In this document: positions 16,046 to 23,476 of the stretch, piece after piece
Layout: the number at the start of each line of letters is the position of its first letter
How positions within the stretch are numbered: position 1 is the first letter of the stretch
DNA from: DAOUAT01 sp964551735
GTDB taxonomy: Bacteria; Chloroflexota; Anaerolineae; CG2-30-64-16
Assembly (NCBI GenBank): GCA_964551735.1
Contig: CAZKEF010000061.1
Span: 1 to 29,414, forward strand
DNA length: 29,414 bases
Direction: 5' to 3'
The notes under the pieces: model-generated
Databases searched by the model: none
Seen by the model: only the letters and a program-made list of their open reading frames with translations
What the model was told of the DNA's origin: nothing
Made by a program: the position numbers and the translations under genes

Positions 16046-17074
16046 TCACACAAGCAGTTGTTCTAGAACTGCGATCGCAGTACGGCGCGTCTTCTGCACT
16101 TGCCGCCGCCAGCCCAAGACCCGCGGCAGACCGATCACGCCCGCCAGTTGCCCGCGCAAACGCGCCCGTGCAGATGCGCCGCGCCAGGCGCGCAGCGCAT
16201 CCACCGTGATCCGGGCCTGCGCGGCCACGATGCGGCCCAGGTGCCGGCGAATGAGCGGCCCCGGCATGTCCTTGGCGATCACCCAGATCGTGTTGCGGCC
16301 CACGTAGTAGCTGGCCAGCACCCCGCCGCCGGTGGCGCTCAGGTGATGGTAGAGCCGTGCGGCGGGCGCGAAGATCGCGCGCCAGCCCGCAAGTTGGAGC
16401 CGCCACGCCAGGTCCACGTCCTCCAGGTACATGAACAGCCGCTCGTCGAACCCGCCGGCCTGCTCCCACGCCGTGCGGCGATACATCACGCCGCCGCCGC
16501 AACCGCCGAAGATCTCGGGCCGGTCGTCGTACTGGCCCGTGTCATGTTCCCACACGCCGCGGTTGCGCGGGATGCCATCCGCGCCCATCACGTCGCCTGC
16601 GTTGTGCAGCGTGTCGCGGCGGTCGAAGAGCAGCATCTTGCTGGCGATCGCGCCCGCCTCCGGGTTGGCCTCGGCCGCGGCGACCAACGCGCCCAGCCAG
16701 CCCGGCTCGACTTCGGTGTCGTTATTCAGCATTACCAGCAGATCGCCGGTCGCGGCGCGCGCGCCTGCGTTGCAGCCGGCCGCCAGCCCGCTGTTGCGCA
16801 TCAGGCGAATGATCTTGACTTCGGGATAGTGCTCTTGGACGAACGCCACCGAATCATCGGTCGAAGCGTCGTCCACCAGGATGATTTCCACCTTACCCCC
16901 CGGCCCTCTCTCTTGCGAGGAGAGGGGGAGGTTGGCGCCCGCTTCCCTGGTAGGGAGGGGGGTGAGGGGGGGAGGTGGCGCGCTGATCAGCCCTGTCTGG
17001 CCCCGCAACGCGTCCAGGCACGTGGGCAGGAAACGCAGGCCGTTGTAGTTGGGGATGATGATGCTGGTATTCAT
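16046..17074 (-). CDS. Family 2 glycosyltransferase carrying an in-frame repeat insertion
   Basis: A 342-residue inverting glycosyltransferase with a GT-A fold, similar to rhamnosyltransferase-type GT2 enzymes. It opens SIIIPNYNGLRFLPTCLDAL and continues with LVDDASTDDSV, MLNNDTEVEPGWL (the nucleotide-sugar/metal-binding motif) and GGFDERLFMYLEDVDLAWRLQLAGW near the acceptor site. Residues about 28-60, rich in Pro and Gly, are not part of the family. They interrupt the helix-to-strand turn between QTG and VEIILVDD and correspond to a C-rich palindromic DNA repeat (about 16892-16978). No clear Shine-Dalgarno sequence precedes ATG 17074. It follows the RmlD-like gene by 19 nt, which suggests cell-surface glycan assembly; acceptor and donor are unknown. 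Confidence 0.88.
   Translation of the reverse strand: MNTSIIIPNYNGLRFLPTCLDALRGQTGLISAPPPPLTPLPTREAGANLPLSSQERGPGGKVEIILVDDASTDDSVAFVQEHYPEVKIIRLMRNSGLAAGCNAGARAATGDLLVMLNNDTEVEPGWLGALVAAAEANPEAGAIASKMLLFDRRDTLHNAGDVMGADGIPRNRGVWEHDTGQYDDRPEIFGGCGGGVMYRRTAWEQAGGFDERLFMYLEDVDLAWRLQLAGWRAIFAPAARLYHHLSATGGGVLASYYVGRNTIWVIAKDMPGPLIRRHLGRIVAAQARITVDALRAWRGASARARLRGQLAGVIGLPRVLGWRRQVQKTRRTAIAVLEQLLV
16892..16978 (-). repeat. C-rich palindromic repeat inside the glycosyltransferase gene
   Basis: On the plus strand a run of C- and G-rich short palindromes is seen: CCCTCTC paired with GAGAGGG around 16905-16926, then CCCT..AGGG around 16945-16957, ending in GGGGTGAGGGGGGGAGG. This style of repeat, encoding Pro/Leu/Arg-rich peptide such as PPPLTPLPTREAG, is known as an intergenic dispersed repeat in many bacteria. 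Here it adds about 30 codons without breaking the frame. Confidence 0.7.
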
Positions 17075-17075
17075 A

Positions 17076-17131
17076 GGAGTCAGGAGTCAGGGATCAAAGA
17101 TCAGCGGTCGTCCGTCGTTGGTCGGCCGTCA
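17076..17131 (+). repeat. Heptanucleotide repeat tract, consensus NNNRTCR (8 units)
   Basis: Eight contiguous 7-nt units all fit NNNRTCR: ggaGTCA twice, gggATCA, aagATCA, gcgGTCG, tccGTCG, ttgGTCG, gccGTCA. The tract fills the gap between the glycosyltransferase and RmlD-like genes. It also supplies the last residues and the stop codon of the latter. Confidence 0.75.
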
Positions 17132-17960
17132 AGCTGTCAACATACTCCCCCACTGCCTCCTGCCACGGCCTCAGCGTGATGCCCAGGGCGGCGCCCGCGG
17201 TGTTGGCGAGGATGGCGTGCAGGGGCGGACGCGAGGGTCGGGGCCACTCGGCGCTGAGGATGGGCGTGATGGGCAGGTCGGGTCGGCCGGCCAGCCGCAT
17301 GATCGTTTGCGCGAATTCGTAGCGGGAACAGAAGCCGGCGTTGGTCAGGTGGTAGATGCCGTAGTGGCCGGTCGCCGCCAGCTTCGCGCAGGCCGCGGCC
17401 AGGTCGGGCGCGTAGGTGGGATTGCCGAACTCGTCCGCGGCCACGCGCAGCGCGCCGTGCTTCTCGGCCCCGGCCAGGATTCTGGTGACGAAGTTGACCC
17501 CCCCCGGCCCGAAGAGCCACGCGATCCGCACGATGTAAAACCGGCCGCCCGCCAAGTCGCGCACGATCTGCTCGGCCGCGGCCTTGGTACGCGCGTAGGT
17601 GCTCATGGGGTTGGCCGCGTCCCACTCGCGGTAGAGCTCGCGGCGCGTGCCGTCGAAGACCTCGTTGGTGCTGATGTGCAGTAGCGCCGCGCCGGCCGCC
17701 CGCGCGGCCAACGCCACGTTCTGCGTGCCGAACGCGTTGACCCGGAACGCCAGGTCGGGGTTCGTCTCGCAGCCGTCCACGTCGGTGTAGGCCGCGGCGT
17801 GGACGACCAGGTCGGGCCGGAACGCAGTGATGCACGCCGAAATGCCGGGATCGATGATATCGTCGCAGGGTAAGTCGAGCGGCAGCAGTTCGTGCGCGGC
17901 GAAGGCCGTCATCAGTTGACGGCCGAGCTGGCCGTTGTGGCCGGTGATGACAACACGCAT
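17094..17960 (-). CDS. dTDP-4-dehydrorhamnose reductase-like protein (RmlD/RfbD family)
   Basis: A 288-residue short-chain dehydrogenase of the RmlD family, close to the usual length. It has the N-terminal nucleotide-binding motif GHNGQLG (7-13), PDLVVHAAAYTDVDGCE (the family's conserved stretch after strand 4), ISTNEVFDG, the catalytic Tyr and Lys in YARTK, and FGNPTYAPDLA in the substrate region. Members reduce dTDP-4-keto-rhamnose to dTDP-L-rhamnose using NAD(P)H; some homologues act on other nucleotide sugars. RmlA, RmlB and RmlC are not in the window. The final 12 or so residues (ADQRRTTADL) are encoded by a heptanucleotide repeat, so the C terminus looks replaced or extended. AAGGAG lies 12 nt upstream of the ATG. 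It sits 19 nt after pcm and 19 nt before the GT2 gene, probably one operon. Confidence 0.88.
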   Translation of the reverse strand: MRVVITGHNGQLGRQLMTAFAAHELLPLDLPCDDIIDPGISACITAFRPDLVVHAAAYTDVDGCETNPDLAFRVNAFGTQNVALAARAAGAALLHISTNEVFDGTRRELYREWDAANPMSTYARTKAAAEQIVRDLAGGRFYIVRIAWLFGPGGVNFVTRILAGAEKHGALRVAADEFGNPTYAPDLAAACAKLAATGHYGIYHLTNAGFCSRYEFAQTIMRLAGRPDLPITPILSAEWPRPSRPPLHAILANTAGAALGITLRPWQEAVGEYVDSLTADQRRTTADL

Positions 17961-17979
17961 GAAAGGGGGACTCCTTGTT

Positions 17980-18675
17980 TTAGTACCTGCTATAGCGCAC
18001 GACGCGCGTCAGCTCCTGCCTGATGGCCTCCAGCGCCGTGTCTTCCGGCACAGTGGGTGACGTGGACACCAGGGGTACGAAGCGCACGTCGGCCAACTGC
18101 TCGGCGTGCAGCCTGCCCCCTGGCCATTTCTCGATTAACCAAAGCACCTGATCCCACGCGCTCTCGCCTACGGGGATGACCAGCCGCCCTCCCTCGGCAA
18201 GCTGCGCGACCAGCGCGGGCGGCACTTCGGGTGCGGCCGCGGTGACGACGATCGCATCATAGGGTGCGTGTTCGGGCCAGCCCTGCCAGCCGTCGCCGAT
18301 CTTGACCGCCACGTTGTAACCCAGCCCTTGCAGCCGTTCTTGCGCCGCGCGGCCCAGCTCGGGCCGGGTTTCCACGCTCCACACGTGCGGGGTGATGTGC
18401 GCCAGGATCGCAGCCTGGTAGCCCGACCCCGTGCCGATCTCCAGCACGCGGCTGTCGGCCGTCAGGCGCAGCGCCTGGGTCATCAGCGCCACGATGTAGG
18501 GCTGCGAGATAGTTTGCCCCTGGCCGATGGGCAGCGGGCAATCGTCATACGCCGCGTCCACGTACTCCGGCGGCACGAAGCGGTGGCGCGGCACGGCGGC
18601 GACCGCGGCCAGCACGGCCGGGTCGGTGATGTCGGCCCAGCGCGGCGGCCAGTGACGCGGGTGAGGCGGTTCCAT
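17980..18675 (-). CDS. pcm: Protein-L-isoaspartate O-methyltransferase
   Basis: A 231-residue SAM-dependent methyltransferase that initiates repair of isoaspartyl damage in proteins. Motif I is VLEIGTGSGYQAAIL; the upstream GQGQTISQPYIVALMTQAL is the family's highly conserved substrate-binding stretch, and PYDAIVVTAAAPEVPPAL follows as motif II/III region. Length is normal. I use ATG 18675, which has AGGA four bases upstream; an in-frame TTG at 18687 would add four residues. It stands 97 nt downstream of proS, the gap being filled by a palindromic repeat, and 19 nt ahead of the RmlD-like gene. Confidence 0.93.
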   Translation of the reverse strand: MEPPHPRHWPPRWADITDPAVLAAVAAVPRHRFVPPEYVDAAYDDCPLPIGQGQTISQPYIVALMTQALRLTADSRVLEIGTGSGYQAAILAHITPHVWSVETRPELGRAAQERLQGLGYNVAVKIGDGWQGWPEHAPYDAIVVTAAAPEVPPALVAQLAEGGRLVIPVGESAWDQVLWLIEKWPGGRLHAEQLADVRFVPLVSTSPTVPEDTALEAIRQELTRVVRYSRY

Positions 18676-18700
18676 CGTGTCCTGCAACAGTCAGCGCAGA

Positions 18701-18763
18701 CGGAATCGAGGTTTTGGCCGGTTCGGTTTTCTGAGTTATAGACCGGCTGAAGCCTCGATTCCG
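18701..18763 (+). repeat. Palindromic repeat, copy B
   Basis: Bases 18701-18722 pair with 18742-18763 without a break when read as plus-strand RNA: 19 Watson-Crick pairs and 3 G-U wobbles, loop of 19. The right arm shares ACCGGCTGAAGCCTCGA-type sequence with the copy at 13210-13258. The left arm differs from that copy at three positions (CTTCAG to TTTTGG), each keeping pairing as a wobble. It lies between proS and pcm. Confidence 0.8.
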
Positions 18764-18772
18764 GAAAGTGCA

Positions 18773-20221
18773 TCAATACGCGCGCGCAAAGATCGCGACC
18801 CGATCGGTGCGCTGGCCGGTGAAGAAGCAGACCCCCTCGTCACCCTGCGCGTCCAACGGGAAGCAGCGGATGGTCGCCTTGGTCTCTTCCTTGATGCGAT
18901 CCTCGTCTTCGCCCGTGCCGGCCCAGTGGACGCGGATGAAGCCGATCTGGCTCTCCAACACTTGCTTGAACTCGTCGTAGGAGCGCACGGTGCGGGTGTT
19001 GGCATCGCGGAACTCGGTGGCGCGGCGCAACATGCCGTCCTGGATTGTGGCGAGCATGTCGCGCGCCGCGTCGGCGACGCCGTCCACCGGCACGCCGAAG
19101 GTCTTGCCCTCTTTGCCGGGGATGTCGCGGCGGGCGAACACCACGGCGTTCTGCTCCACATCGCGCGGGCCGATCTCCAGGCGCAGCGGCACGCCCCGCA
19201 TCTCCCAATCGTTGTATTTGTAGCCCGCGTTGAACTCGTCGCGGTCGTCCAGCTTGATCCGCAGGCCAGCGGCTTTGAGCGCGGCAGCGACCTCGTGCGC
19301 CTTGGCCAGCACTGCGGCTCGCTCCACATCCTTGCGCCAGATCGGCACGATCACGGCCTGGATCGGGGCCAGCCGCGGGGGCAGCATCAGGCCCTGGTCG
19401 TCGCCGTGCGCCATGATGATGGCGCCCACCATGCGCGTGCTCAGTCCCCAGCTCGTGGTCCATGCGTGATCCAGCTCGTTGTTTTGGTTCAGGAACTTGA
19501 TGTCGAACGCACGGGCGAAGTTCTGGCCCATGAAGTGGCTGGTGCCGGATTGCAGCGCCCAGCCGTTGCCCATCATCGCCTCGATGGTGTAGCTGGCCAC
19601 CGCGCCGGCGAACTTCTCCCGGTCGCTTTTCTTGCCGGGGATCACCGGGATGGCGGCCTCGTTGATGGCGAAATCGGCGTAGACACCCAACATGCGGAGC
19701 GTCTCCTCCATCGCCTCTTCGCTCGTCGCATGGGCAGTGTGTCCCTCCTGCCACAGGAACTCGGTCGTGCGCAGGAAGAGGCGCGTGCGCAGCTCCCAGC
19801 GGACCACGTTGGCCCACTGGTTGATCAGCAGGGGCAGGTCACGGTACGACCGCACCCACTGGCTGTACATGTGGCCGATGATCGTCTCCGAGGTCGGGCG
19901 GACCACCAACGGCTCGTCCAGCTCTTTGCCGCCGCCGTGCGTCACCACAGCCAGCTCCGGCGCAAAGCCTTCGACGTGCTCGGCCTCTTTTTGCAGGAAG
20001 CTCATGGGGATGAAGAGCGGGAAATACGCGTTGACGTGGCCCGTCTCCTTGAAGCGGCGGTCCAGCGCGTCTCGGATGTTCTCCCACAGGGTGTAACCGT
20101 AAGGCCGGATGACCATGCAGCCGCGCACCGGCGAGTAATCGGCCAATTCTGCCTTCTGTACTAATTCATTATACCAGCGCGAGTAATCTTCACTGCGCGG
20201 GGTGATGCCTTTGTCTGCCAT
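18773..20221 (-). CDS. proS: Prolyl-tRNA synthetase, archaeal/eukaryotic-like type
   Basis: A 482-residue class II enzyme charging tRNA-Pro. Residues from the chosen start: MADKGITPRSEDYSRWYNEL opens the family; motif 2 is RWELRTRLFLRTTEFLWQEGHTAH; PTSETIIGHMYSQWVRSYRDLP precedes it; AHGDDQGLMLPPRLAP is the motif 3 neighbourhood. The ~180-residue INS editing domain of standard bacterial ProRS is missing, and the protein ends with an aromatic Tyr (IFARAY), as in the ProS type 3 family of about 480 residues. I use ATG 20221, which has AGGAG at 8-nt spacing; the frame stays open upstream only through the heptanucleotide repeat. Probably the first gene of a unit with pcm. Confidence 0.95.
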   Translation of the reverse strand: MADKGITPRSEDYSRWYNELVQKAELADYSPVRGCMVIRPYGYTLWENIRDALDRRFKETGHVNAYFPLFIPMSFLQKEAEHVEGFAPELAVVTHGGGKELDEPLVVRPTSETIIGHMYSQWVRSYRDLPLLINQWANVVRWELRTRLFLRTTEFLWQEGHTAHATSEEAMEETLRMLGVYADFAINEAAIPVIPGKKSDREKFAGAVASYTIEAMMGNGWALQSGTSHFMGQNFARAFDIKFLNQNNELDHAWTTSWGLSTRMVGAIIMAHGDDQGLMLPPRLAPIQAVIVPIWRKDVERAAVLAKAHEVAAALKAAGLRIKLDDRDEFNAGYKYNDWEMRGVPLRLEIGPRDVEQNAVVFARRDIPGKEGKTFGVPVDGVADAARDMLATIQDGMLRRATEFRDANTRTVRSYDEFKQVLESQIGFIRVHWAGTGEDEDRIKEETKATIRCFPLDAQGDEGVCFFTGQRTDRVAIFARAY

Positions 20222-20237
20222 GAGAGTGCTCCTGTGT

Positions 20238-20286
20238 TGCGTATGGCTGATAGCGAATGGCAAATAGCTTATGGCGTATAGCCTAT
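20238..20286 (+). repeat. Heptanucleotide repeat tract, consensus NGCNNAT (7 units)
   Basis: Seven contiguous units fit NGCNNAT: tGCgtAT, gGCtgAT, aGCgaAT, gGCaaAT, aGCttAT, gGCgtAT, aGCctAT. Related units (tgcgtat, gcgctat) appear again just downstream. The tract lies immediately upstream of proS, where a promoter would be expected. Confidence 0.8.
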
Positions 20287-20339
20287 CGAGTGTTGCGCCC
20301 TGCGTATGCGCTATGCATGCCGTTTGTAAAGTCAAAGGT

Positions 20340-20367
20340 CACGCAGTACGCAATACGCAGCACGTCG
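20340..20367 (+). repeat. Heptanucleotide repeat tract, consensus YACGCAR (4 units)
   Basis: cACGCAG, tACGCAA, tACGCAG and cACGTCG lie in tandem, the last unit diverged. The tract is in the gap between the LOG-family gene and proS. Together with the tract at 20238 it makes most of this 174-nt gap repeat-derived. Confidence 0.6.
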
Positions 20368-20395
20368 TATTCTCGCCCTCCTACCCCCGGGTGGC

Positions 20396-20956
20396 TCAAC
20401 CCGCAGGCGGAGGGCCAGGAGGTGTTGGGGGAGCCGCCAGGGCAGGGAGGACGTCGGCCGGGGTAAGCGCCACGCGCGCCAGCGCGGCGATGGAGCGCCC
20501 CAGGTCGGTGTGCGCCAGGAACGCATCAATGACCGGCTGCCAATCGGCGCCTAGCAGCACCAGCGGCTTCGCGGACGAGCGCGTTTGCAGCAGGCTCCAG
20601 GCGAGGGTCACCTCGGACAGGGTGCCGATGCCCCCGCGCAGGCCCACAAAGCCGTCTGCGCGGTCCAGCATGATGGTCAGGCGGTCAATCAGGGTCGGCG
20701 CCTTGATCTCCTCGGTCAGCCACGGGTTGGGCGGCAGCGGATCGAAGATCGCACAGGTGACGCCGATGACCTGGCCGCCGGCCGCAGCCGCGCCGCGGCT
20801 GACCGCGGCCATGGCCCCCTGGTAGCCACCGCTGAGCACTGCGTAGCCAGCGCGCGCCAGCAACCCGCCCAGCGTGTAGGCCTCGCGGTACAAGTCACTG
20901 TGCTCGGCGCGGCGCGAGCTGCCGAAGACGGCGATGGTGCGGTGTGTGTCGGTCAA
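20396..20956 (-). CDS. LOG-family (SLOG Rossmann) protein
   Basis: A 186-residue protein of the LOG/TIGR00725-like group (the 'lysine decarboxylase-like' family). It shows IAVFGSSR at the N terminus, LSGGYQGAMAAVSRGAAAAGG (SGGxxGxM motif), and LRGGIGTLSEVTLAWSLLQ, the counterpart of the PGGxGTxxE active-site motif with Arg in place of Pro. Characterised LOG enzymes release free base from cytokinin nucleotides; SLOG proteins more widely bind nucleotides, so the substrate here is open. The only workable start is TTG at 20956, with GAGGA seven bases upstream. The C terminus is Pro-rich (APPTPPGPPPAG). It lies 23 nt after the phosphoesterase gene, probably in the same transcript. Confidence 0.85.
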   Translation of the reverse strand: MTDTHRTIAVFGSSRRAEHSDLYREAYTLGGLLARAGYAVLSGGYQGAMAAVSRGAAAAGGQVIGVTCAIFDPLPPNPWLTEEIKAPTLIDRLTIMLDRADGFVGLRGGIGTLSEVTLAWSLLQTRSSAKPLVLLGADWQPVIDAFLAHTDLGRSIAALARVALTPADVLPALAAPPTPPGPPPAG

Positions 20957-20979
20957 GAACGTGTCCTCAGATAATTACT

Positions 20980-21663
20980 CTACCGGCGGGCGCTCATCAG
21001 GCGCCAGCCGCCGTCCTCGGCAGGGGCCAGCTCAATGATGCGGTAGCCGTAGGTATTGATAACGCGCGTGCCTTCGTACGGTGTTTCGGTGATCAGGTTC
21101 CGATCGTAGATGTGTTGGTGGCCGTGAATCATCAAGAGCGGCCGCATGCAGCGCAAAAACGTCAGATAGCTCGCAAATCCCTGATGGGCCAGATCTTCAG
21201 CGTCATGGATCCCACGCGGCGGCGCATGGGTGATCAAGATATCCAGGAAGCGCCCGTAGCACAGCCGGTTCACCAGGAGTCGGGCAATCAACCACCAGGT
21301 CTGCAGCCGGACCTCTCCCTCGCTGTATTGAAACGGCGAGTTGTTGTAACGCCGGCAGCCCTCCAGGCCGGCCAGCAGCAGACCCTGATAACGGGCCTTT
21401 CGCAGGTGCAGGTTGACCGCCCACGTGGACGATTTGCCGGTCACAACATCAGGAATCGCGTGCGGCGACATGGCCGGCCGCGTTTGATCGTGGTTGCCGT
21501 GCACGTAGTACAACGGTGCATCGGTCAAGCTGACAATGTATTCCAGATAGTATTCGGGCAGATCGCCACACGCCAGCACCAGGTCAACATCACCTACGCG
21601 CTCACGAATGTGTGGGCCATAGAGTATAGGCTCGATTTTGTCACTGACGGTTAGAATGCGCAT
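20980..21663 (-). CDS. Calcineurin-like metallophosphoesterase
   Basis: A 227-residue protein of the Mre11/SbcD/phosphodiesterase superfamily. Metal-binding motifs appear in order: a degenerate first motif VSDK (where DxH is usual), ACGDLPEYY (GD), VHGNHD, ITHAPP and IHGHQH. The missing His in the first motif is notable; in other family members that His ligates a metal. RYNNSPFQYSEGEV and the region before the second half match a cyanobacterial/Chloroflexota-type conserved 'phosphoesterase' of similar size. The substrate is unknown. There is no clear Shine-Dalgarno sequence ahead of ATG 21663. A very good promoter lies 70-100 nt upstream. Confidence 0.85.
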   Translation of the reverse strand: MRILTVSDKIEPILYGPHIRERVGDVDLVLACGDLPEYYLEYIVSLTDAPLYYVHGNHDQTRPAMSPHAIPDVVTGKSSTWAVNLHLRKARYQGLLLAGLEGCRRYNNSPFQYSEGEVRLQTWWLIARLLVNRLCYGRFLDILITHAPPRGIHDAEDLAHQGFASYLTFLRCMRPLLMIHGHQHIYDRNLITETPYEGTRVINTYGYRIIELAPAEDGGWRLMSARR

Positions 21664-21732
21664 GTTGACATGGGCGCGGCTTAAGTCCAGTCTTCAGGCC
21701 GGATCAGCGTCACTTACCCGCTAAGTGAGGGG

Positions 21733-21762
21733 AGTATAACACGCAGGTCGCTGTGCTGTCAA
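21733..21762 (-). promoter_or_regulatory. Promoter of the phosphoesterase-LOG unit
   Basis: On the minus strand a perfect TTGACA (21762-21757), an 18-nt spacer and TATACT (21738-21733). Transcription would start near 21726, about 63 nt before ATG 21663. The -35 box is 16 nt from the left end of the insertion sequence. Confidence 0.85.
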
Positions 21763-21778
21763 TGAAAGTGGTGTGAGC

Positions 21779-23462
21779 GGGTGGGGTACAGAGTTTTGCA
21801 CGGAGACGACAGAGCTTTGATAGAATAGGGGCGCCAGAATCATCGGGAGGAACGATGCGCACTGATTTTGATGCCCATCGGGATGCTTGGCCGAGGAAGT
21901 GTTGAGCGGGATGAAAGAATGGCGGTTGCAGCATCCGAAAGCGACGCTGCGGCAGATCGAAGCGGCGCTGGATGAGCGGTTGGGGAAGATGCGGGCGCGG
22001 ATGCTGCAAGATGCGGCGTTAGCGAGTGCGGCGGCGGACATCAAGGCGGCGCACGTCAGCGAACGGCCTGTGTGTAACGCCTGTGGGCGCCCGCTTGAGG
22101 AACGGACAGTGGCGGCCCGGGAACTGGTCACACAGCATAATCAGGTGCTCAAACTGGAGCGGAGTTACGGGGTCTGTCCCACTTGCGGGACAGACCTTTT
22201 TCCCCCTGGATGACGAACTGGAGTTATTGCCTGGCACCTTGACGCCCAGCTTGCAGGAAGACCTGGTGCCTCTGGGGACGTGGCTGCCCTTTGGCCAGGC
22301 GGCTGCGCAGTTGCGGCGGTTCCGGCAGACCGACGTGTCGCGGCCGACGGCGGAACGGGTGACGGAAGCCGCGGGCGCCGCCTATGTGGCCTGGCAGACG
22401 GCGGAGGTGGCCCGGATCGAGCGGGAGTTACCGCAGCCACCTGCGGGACCGGCGTAGTTGTTCATGAGTGTGGATGGGGCGCATATTCCGCTGGTGGGTG
22501 GGGAGTGGGCGGAAGTCAAGACCTTGGTCATCGGGGTGGTCCAGCCACCCAAGGTCGTCAAGGGGGAAACGGTGATTCGCACGGCCGAGCACTCCTACTT
22601 CTCCCGCTTGACCGATTCGGACACGTTTCAGCGGTCGGCGCTGGTGGAAACCCACCGGCGCGGGGTCGAGACGGCGGGTGCCGTGGGCCTTGTCACCGAT
22701 GGCTCGGAATGGCTGCAGAAGTTTGCCGATCATCACCGGGCGGATGCGGTACGCATTCTCGACTTGCCGCATGCCGGGGAACATCTGGCGCCGGTGGGGC
22801 AAGCCAGCTTGGGGGAAGGGAGTGCGGCAGCGCAGAGTTGGCTGCAGGCCCAAATGCACACGCTCAAACACGAGGGGCCGGCGGCAGTCGTGACGGCAGT
22901 GGCGCGGTTAGTAGCAGCCCAGCCAGAGACGCCCGAGTTGGTCGGTCATTTAGCCTATCTGGAAAAGCGCACCGCACATATGCAGTATCCGACCTTCCTG
23001 GCCGCGGGCTGGCCGCTTGGCGATGGGGCCGTCGAGAGCGGCAACAAACTGGTCGTGGAGGCCCGCCTGAAGGGCAGTGGCATGCACTGGGCCCGACCGC
23101 ATGTCGATCCCATGTTGGCGCTACGGAACATTGTGTGCAGCGATCGCTGGGACGAAGCCTGGCCGCAGATCGTGCGCACGTTGCGCCAACAAGCGCAGCA
23201 GCGCCGGGCGGAACGGCGGCATCAACGGCGCCGGGCGTCCCCCACTGCAGCCGAACCCAGCGTAACTGCACTCGCGACGCCCGCGCCCGCCGCCAAGAGC
23301 AGCGAGACACCCGCACGACCAGTCCGCACACCCCCCGCACCAACGCCACCTGGTCAGCCCTGGCGCCCGCCTGCCGATCATCCCTGGCAGCGTATGCCCG
23401 TCGGTCGGGCACGTTTCAAACCGCCAACCAAACACACCGATGCAAAACCTTGAACCGCACCC
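21779..23462 (+). mobile_element. ISKra4-like insertion sequence (1684 bp), decayed
   Basis: The ends are defined by inverted repeats found by comparing flanks: left 21779-21803 (starts GGGTGGGGTACAGAG) and right 23437-23462 (inverted it starts GGGTGCGGTTCAAGG). They agree at about 20 of 25 positions, including GTTTTGCA, with one gap. The right repeat covers the last codons of the transposase. No target duplication was seen (TGTGAGC on the left, TACTGGG on the right), so either the element is old or the end calls are off by a few bases. The transposase gene inside is disrupted. Confidence 0.75.
21855..23453 (+). pseudogene. ISKra4-family transposase, broken by two frameshifts and a stop
   Basis: The catalytic half is intact from about 22458: MSVDGAHIPLVGG (first Asp), VGLVTDGSEWLQ (second Asp), LPHAGEHL, and GDGAVESGNKLVVEARLKGSGMHW (Glu and the family's KQSGMRW-like motif), ending in a Pro-rich tail. 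The N-terminal half holds RPVCNACGRPL and YGVCPTCGTDLF, a zinc-ribbon-like region. Lesions: after ATG 21855 (with GGGAGGA upstream) the frame shifts near 21887; it shifts again in the TTTTTCCCCC run at about 22196-22205, where CGTDLFPLDDELELL would be the restored sequence; and TAG at 22455-22457 interrupts the join to the catalytic part. The family assignment is from motif recall. Confidence 0.78.
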
Positions 23463-23476
23463 TACTGGGATGGCGT

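Noticed and set aside
18677..20164. 495-codon plus-strand open frame across proS
   Set aside because: Antisense shadow of proS; the minus-strand product has all class II synthetase motifs, while this frame gives low-complexity His/Arg/Val-rich sequence.
22190..22210. Programmed -1 frameshift in the transposase
   Set aside because: The step needed is +1 (or -2), not -1, and a TAG codon downstream also blocks the fused product, so decay is simpler.
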